A DNA stretch of 64,000 bases from Dimorphilus gyrociliatus (Eukaryota > Annelida > Polychaeta > Dinophilidae), in assembly GCA_904063045.1 (NCBI GenBank), contig CAJFCJ010000018.1, positions 186,001-250,000 of the forward strand, read 5' to 3'. Both the position numbers and the translations under genes were made by a program. Under the pieces are notes generated by a model that worked only from the letters and a program-made list of their open reading frames with translations, had not been told where the DNA came from and made no database searches. Below are positions 59,975 through 64,000 of the stretch, in pieces. Each line of letters opens with the position of its first letter. The stretch's first letter is position 1.

Positions 59975-60086
59975 ATGACGTCAAAAGAAAAGGTATTTTC
60001 CCAAAGAGACGGGTTTTTCGATTAGTTTATACCTGGCGCAGGTGTGCAATGTAGAGGATGACACTATTTCACCATTTATGAGGATA
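59975..60086 (+). CDS. Two tiny 5' exons of a possible X-box-driven gene, partial
   Basis: ATG at 59975; exon 59975–59992 (MTSKEK) ends at a GTATTT donor; exon 60042–60086 (VCNVEDDTISPFMRI) has a good acceptor (CTGGCGCAG) and a GTAAGT donor. Both junctions are phase 0. I could not find the next exon, so the frame may continue far downstream or this may be chance. The X-box just upstream raises the odds that it is the start of a ciliary gene. Confidence 0.35.
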
Positions 60087-61973
60087 GTAAGTCTATTATT
60101 ATTTGTAATACAAGGCTAATTCTGAAACTTTTATCTTTCAAAATGCATATATGTACTCTGTAAAATCTTTATGCGTTTTCTATCATTCAATTTTACTCAG
60201 CTACACTTTAGAAACTATCTCCATTAAACTAATTTTGCTCCAGTAAATTTGACCAACGTGTAAACGTCTTAATGACACGACTAATCGCAATAATGCTCTA
60301 TTTCAATTAAAAAATTTATCATATAAAATCACAATTAATTGCAGCGAAGCTTTATTTGATACTTGTTATGTATAAATATTATATGACCTAGACGAGCTAG
60401 CTATCTTCAAATTTCATTTATTTAAAGGAATAAACTCATGGAATGATGAACCAAGAGTTTAAATTATGCACTTAAAATCAATCTCGACTAGTGGAGGCAA
60501 AAGACATATAATATACGTCGAGATGTTACTGACAACATTTCTACTGGTTCCAACTTACTACTCTTACAGATTATTCTATTAAAGTTTGTTATCTTGCAAA
60601 TGTTCCAAGTAAGACGAGCAAATTTCTATAATTAAGTAAATATACATATATACAGAAATATTTTAAATATAATATATATGCTTGTGTAAGAATATTAAAA
60701 TTAGCTTAAATATTCTGTATATTATATATTTGACAATGCTTATGCAGTATCTCATAGTAGATTCTTATTTATTGAGGAAAAAGCTTTAAATTTTAATAGC
60801 ATATTATAAGATTTATTCTAGAAAAAAAATACTTTTTTTTAGCTACCTTATTTGTTGTGAAAATGATTTTGTGTTCTTTTCAACCAAAGTATATTTACTT
60901 TTGACTTCAATAAATCTTTTTGGACAATAAAAACATAAGAAGTTCTGTTCCGCTTTTTAAACAAAAATGATTTGCTATAAATTCCTGAATAAATCCACAA
61001 ATTAAAAGAATATTGTAAACTATGAAGGATAATCTTTGATGTATAATTTAGTTCCTACTTTGTAATTTTAAATCATACTTATATCTGTATTACTTTTGTT
61101 GCTATAGATTGCAGTAACAATAATCAAATGAGGTTATACAAATGGGACAACCGGCAATGCTAAGACGCTTTGTGTAGATCAACAAGTGCGTATCTTCATT
61201 GACCCGGTTATATCACAACTGATGTATTTCTATTTTATATCTATGTATTGGAATCACTATAAATGAGTACTTTTCACAAAGGGTAATTTTTTATAGTCTC
61301 GCCATTGTATTTTATATTGTGAAACAGTTTTGAAAAGACTCATTATAAGATTGGGGACACTTAAAACACATGAGAACTGTTTAAAACATTTTATTTACTG
61401 AATGTAAGTAGCCTCTTTGTAAATTTCCATTAATTTGTTTCAGAAATTCGTCCATTTGATGTTCTTAAAACTTTATGTCTTTCAAGTCTTAATTAATATA
61501 TTCCTTGAAATTTTGTTCTTCTTTACTAAAAAATTGTCGATAAATAATTTTATAGTTAGTATAAAATACATAAATTTACTTCCAATATATATATATATAT
61601 ATACATATAAATTTATACATATATACATACATACGATATCATGGCTTTGTATATATATATATATATCTTTATTAGAAATTTCTTAAAGGAATCTATATAT
61701 AGATTTATACAGCAGTTATATGTAGTTTTTTGATGGAGCTGAATTATTATTGGATATTTAAACTTATTCTGTTCCGGAATGAATTTGCTTGTTGTTAGAC
61801 AATATGGTGAATTCTTTCTATATATAGTTTTATATCCTTTACTCTAAGCAACTAAAACTAACGACGTAATGAAAAATATATACATTTACATATAAATTAA
61901 AAGATATAGGAAAATAGCTATAGAATAGCATAGAAAAATGATAATTTTTCCACTTAATTGCCTATAATGTTTT
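60087..61973. other. Long AT-rich stretch, no gene seen
   Basis: 1.9 kb without a convincing exon on either strand. It includes TA microsatellites. Confidence 0.5.
61585..61603. repeat. TA microsatellite
   Basis: (TA)n of 19 bp, with a second run at 61650–61666 and scattered TACATA units between. Confidence 0.8.
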
Positions 61974-61987
61974 GTTACCATGGCAAC
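61974..61987. promoter_or_regulatory. RFX X-box 2
   Basis: GTTACCATGGCAAC, a consensus palindromic X-box (GTTRCC half-sites, AT spacer). An ATG at 62049 followed directly by a GTAATT donor lies about 60 bp downstream, the usual distance for ciliary promoters. Confidence 0.75.
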
Positions 61988-62504
61988 ATGTCAATGCACT
62001 CATGGTGACGAGTAAACGTGCTGAAACATAAACAAAGGACGCTTAAATATGGTAATTAATCTGATTTTAAATGTACGGAAAATAGAAAACGATATTTCTA
62101 AAATTAAAAGTTTTTGAACGAGTATTTTGTTATATTTCTTAGTTTTCAGGCAATATAAAACGTTTCAAATAATTTTATATGCCAAGTCTCATCTAGAGTT
62201 GAGATGAAAGTGATTTGGAAAAAGTTAATTTTTGTAAGACATACCAATTATAAAGACGAATATATTTTATCATCAAAGAAATCGAAGGCGAAACGCCGAT
62301 TCAGCAAAGTACTTATTCCATATGCAGGTTTCCTCCATATATCTTTCATATCTAGGCCTAGATTCCCTTTTGAGCTTCTTTAATTTAATACGCATATACT
62401 GCTCTAATTATATCATGTGTACTCTTTCAGGATAGGAGAGCAATAGTGGACCGTGATGAAACGATAATTTTTGTGCTATAAAAAACTTATAACTGGCAAA
62501 AATT

Positions 62505-62827
62505 ATGGGCTCCTTTTCAAGCAAGAAACAGATAAACGTTGTTCAAGGAAGAAGTTTAACCTTGGAAATTCAGGGCAAAAAACTTGAGCCTCATATTCAG
62601 GTTCCTAGAAGGTACTAATTGCATTTCTTTTATTTTTATTCCATTTTATTCTCGAATATAAACTAATAATTATCTTTTGCCGAAATTGACAGCTAGCATT
62701 TAATGTAGAAATTATAATTTCAGTAAATCAGTAAAATCTCCCCACAAAAATCCAAATGATATGCACACTGGTAATAAGCAACAAGCAGTAGTTCAGCCAA
62801 TACCAGTCAATGTAAATTCAGCTAAAG
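62505..62827 (+). CDS. 5' exons of an unknown, probably myristoylated protein, partial
   Basis: Exons 62505–62611 and 62724–62827, joined in phase 2, give 70 residues ending in phase 1 at a GTAAGC donor; the rest lies beyond the window. The start MGSFSSKK fits an N-myristoylation site (Gly2, Ser6, Lys7-8). The remainder is basic and Pro/Gln-rich with no recognised domain. Upstream, an acceptor (CTCTTTCAG) at 62430 marks the exon's 5' limit, so a leader exon near the second X-box probably precedes it. Confidence 0.55.
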
Positions 62828-63672
62828 GTAAGCCATCTCTTCTTAGTTTTTCAATTGTATAAATATTTATGAGGTACCTCCGTGACAAATGATCATACAA
62901 ATTCTTTTTGTATGCTATTTTTTTCTGTCTTTGCTTCCTTTTACCTTGTGCAGAAATTTTGATAAATCAAATGCCTTTCAACTAAAATTCTACGCAAGTA
63001 TATTCGATTGGTGAAGTTTTCCTTTCAATTTTAAAGAGAACATTGAATAGGCTTTTCAGCTAACTCTATAATTTTCCAATGAGCTATACATCTAATGTAA
63101 AGGATGTAATTATTCAAGTACAGCGGTCGTTCCTTTTCCTAAAAAAGAATACTATACCCTTACTCAAATCGAACGTGTTAATTATGTCACTTTGTATAAT
63201 TAAACGTCTAATTTTTAAAATTTATTTCCGCCTTTAAACGGTTAAATTATATTGCACGAAAATTGTGATAATCTTAGGCTTAAAGGATCAATAATGAATT
63301 TCTTAGTATGTAAAAACTACTCAGACATTACCCACTAATTGATTATCGACAAAATATTGATTCTATGTGTTTAAATGTTTAAATTTAAATAGAGAAAGAT
63401 TTAGAAATCAGTGAAAATCCAAGTAACGAGATGATAATAATAAGAAATTTTATTTTTACTTTAAAGACAAGTTAACAGCTACAACAAAGCAACTTGGCAT
63501 TTCATTTATAATACTAATTCGTAGTAAGCGCGACATCTGTCGGATACTAATTACATTAAAAATGTATATGAGAAACGCGTATTCTTTGCATCTCACGTTT
63601 CTCCGGGCAGAGTGCTGTTGTTTTTCTTGTTTCCATTTTATTTAAAAAAAAATTGGAATAAACTAGAAGAGC
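62828..63672. other. Intron or intergenic, no exon seen
   Basis: 0.85 kb of AT-rich sequence between two 5'-exon candidates that both end in phase 1. No further exon is evident. Confidence 0.5.
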
Positions 63673-63781
63673 ATGAAAAAGTCGAAAGCAGATCAGCCTC
63701 CTGACGCTGCAGCCATATTTCGGCAATTTCAAAGAACGAAAAGTGCGACTTTTACAGTGGATGGAACTGCATATACAATAG
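63673..63781 (+). CDS. First coding exon of an unknown gene or isoform, partial
   Basis: ATG at 63673 opens 36 codons ending in phase 1 at a GTATGC donor. The peptide starts MKKSKADQPPDAAAIFRQF and ends SATFTVDGTAYTI, more ordered-looking than the upstream exons. Reading the upstream exon pair into it hits a stop at once, so it is a separate first exon: either an alternative start of the same downstream gene (same phase 1) or a new gene. The region after it (63782–64000) shows no exon. Confidence 0.5.
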
Positions 63782-64000
63782 GTATGCTTTCTAACAGGTG
63801 CGCTAATTTTTAGACGCTTTAATTTATGATTCAGTCTATCGGCAATAAAAAATAGATTAAAATTGTTGACAAAACAAATGGATAAATCTTTTACTAATAA
63901 TTCTTCAACAAATCAGATTTGAATATGAGAAAAAATGAGATAGAAAAATAAGGAGCAGTAGATACTATTAGTAAAAAGTTCATAGCATATGTCTTCAGAT

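Noticed and set aside
61435-61686. 83-codon plus-strand frame
   Set aside because: Its second half is translated TA microsatellite (Tyr-Ile repeats) and there is no supporting context.

Overview
This is nuclear DNA from a metazoan: spliced genes with GT–AG introns mostly 48–60 nt long, AT-rich spacers and intergenic gaps of 0.03–2 kb. The gene content includes an unsplit KMT2C/D-type MLL methyltransferase, a relaxin-receptor-type LGR, an NKL-like homeobox gene, SMCR8, coilin and CENP-K. It excludes dipterans (which split this MLL gene) and fits a compact-genome invertebrate. A small-genome spiralian such as a miniature annelid is my guess, not something the sequence proves. All exon models were built by hand from reading frame, splice sites and phase. 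Each complete model closes to a multiple of three, but none has been tested against RNA.

Layout. 0.2–0.8 kb: first coding exon of a MAP-kinase phosphatase (-), running off the left edge. 2.1–3.3 kb: secreted leucine-rich-repeat protein (-). 4.9–23.8 kb: a 30-exon KMT2C/D gene (+), about 4,635 aa, with a two-exon kelch gene nested antisense in one intron. 24.0–24.9 kb: membrane-anchored SPRY protein (-). 26.4–27.3 kb: unknown basic protein (+). 27.6–29.1 kb: coilin (-), divergent from CFAP410 (+, 29.4–30.7 kb). 31.3–32.2 kb: homeobox gene (-). 33.4–35.9 kb: SVOP-type transporter (-). 36.3–41.1 kb: RXFP/LGR-type receptor (-). 41.4–44.0 kb: SMCR8 (-), divergent from CLYBL (+, 44.0–45.7 kb) with only 34 bp between start codons. 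47.6–48.8 kb: Ser/Lys-rich coiled-coil protein (-). 49.6–50.5 kb: short CENP-K (+).

50.6–59.4 kb is a run of cell-surface genes: two head-to-head tandem C-type-lectin receptors, a small acidic secreted-like protein, and three small single-pass membrane proteins with no family I recognise. It is the most novel-looking part of the window. 59.9–63.8 kb is mostly noncoding but holds two near-perfect RFX X-boxes and several short 5' exons, suggesting genes that run off the right edge.

The genes are mostly functionally independent: chromatin (KMT2C/D, coilin, CENP-K, homeobox), cilia (CFAP410, possibly the X-box genes), signalling (DUSP, LGR), transport and metabolism (SVOP, CLYBL, SMCR8). The recurring theme is compaction: tiny introns, shared promoters, shortened orthologues and a nested gene.
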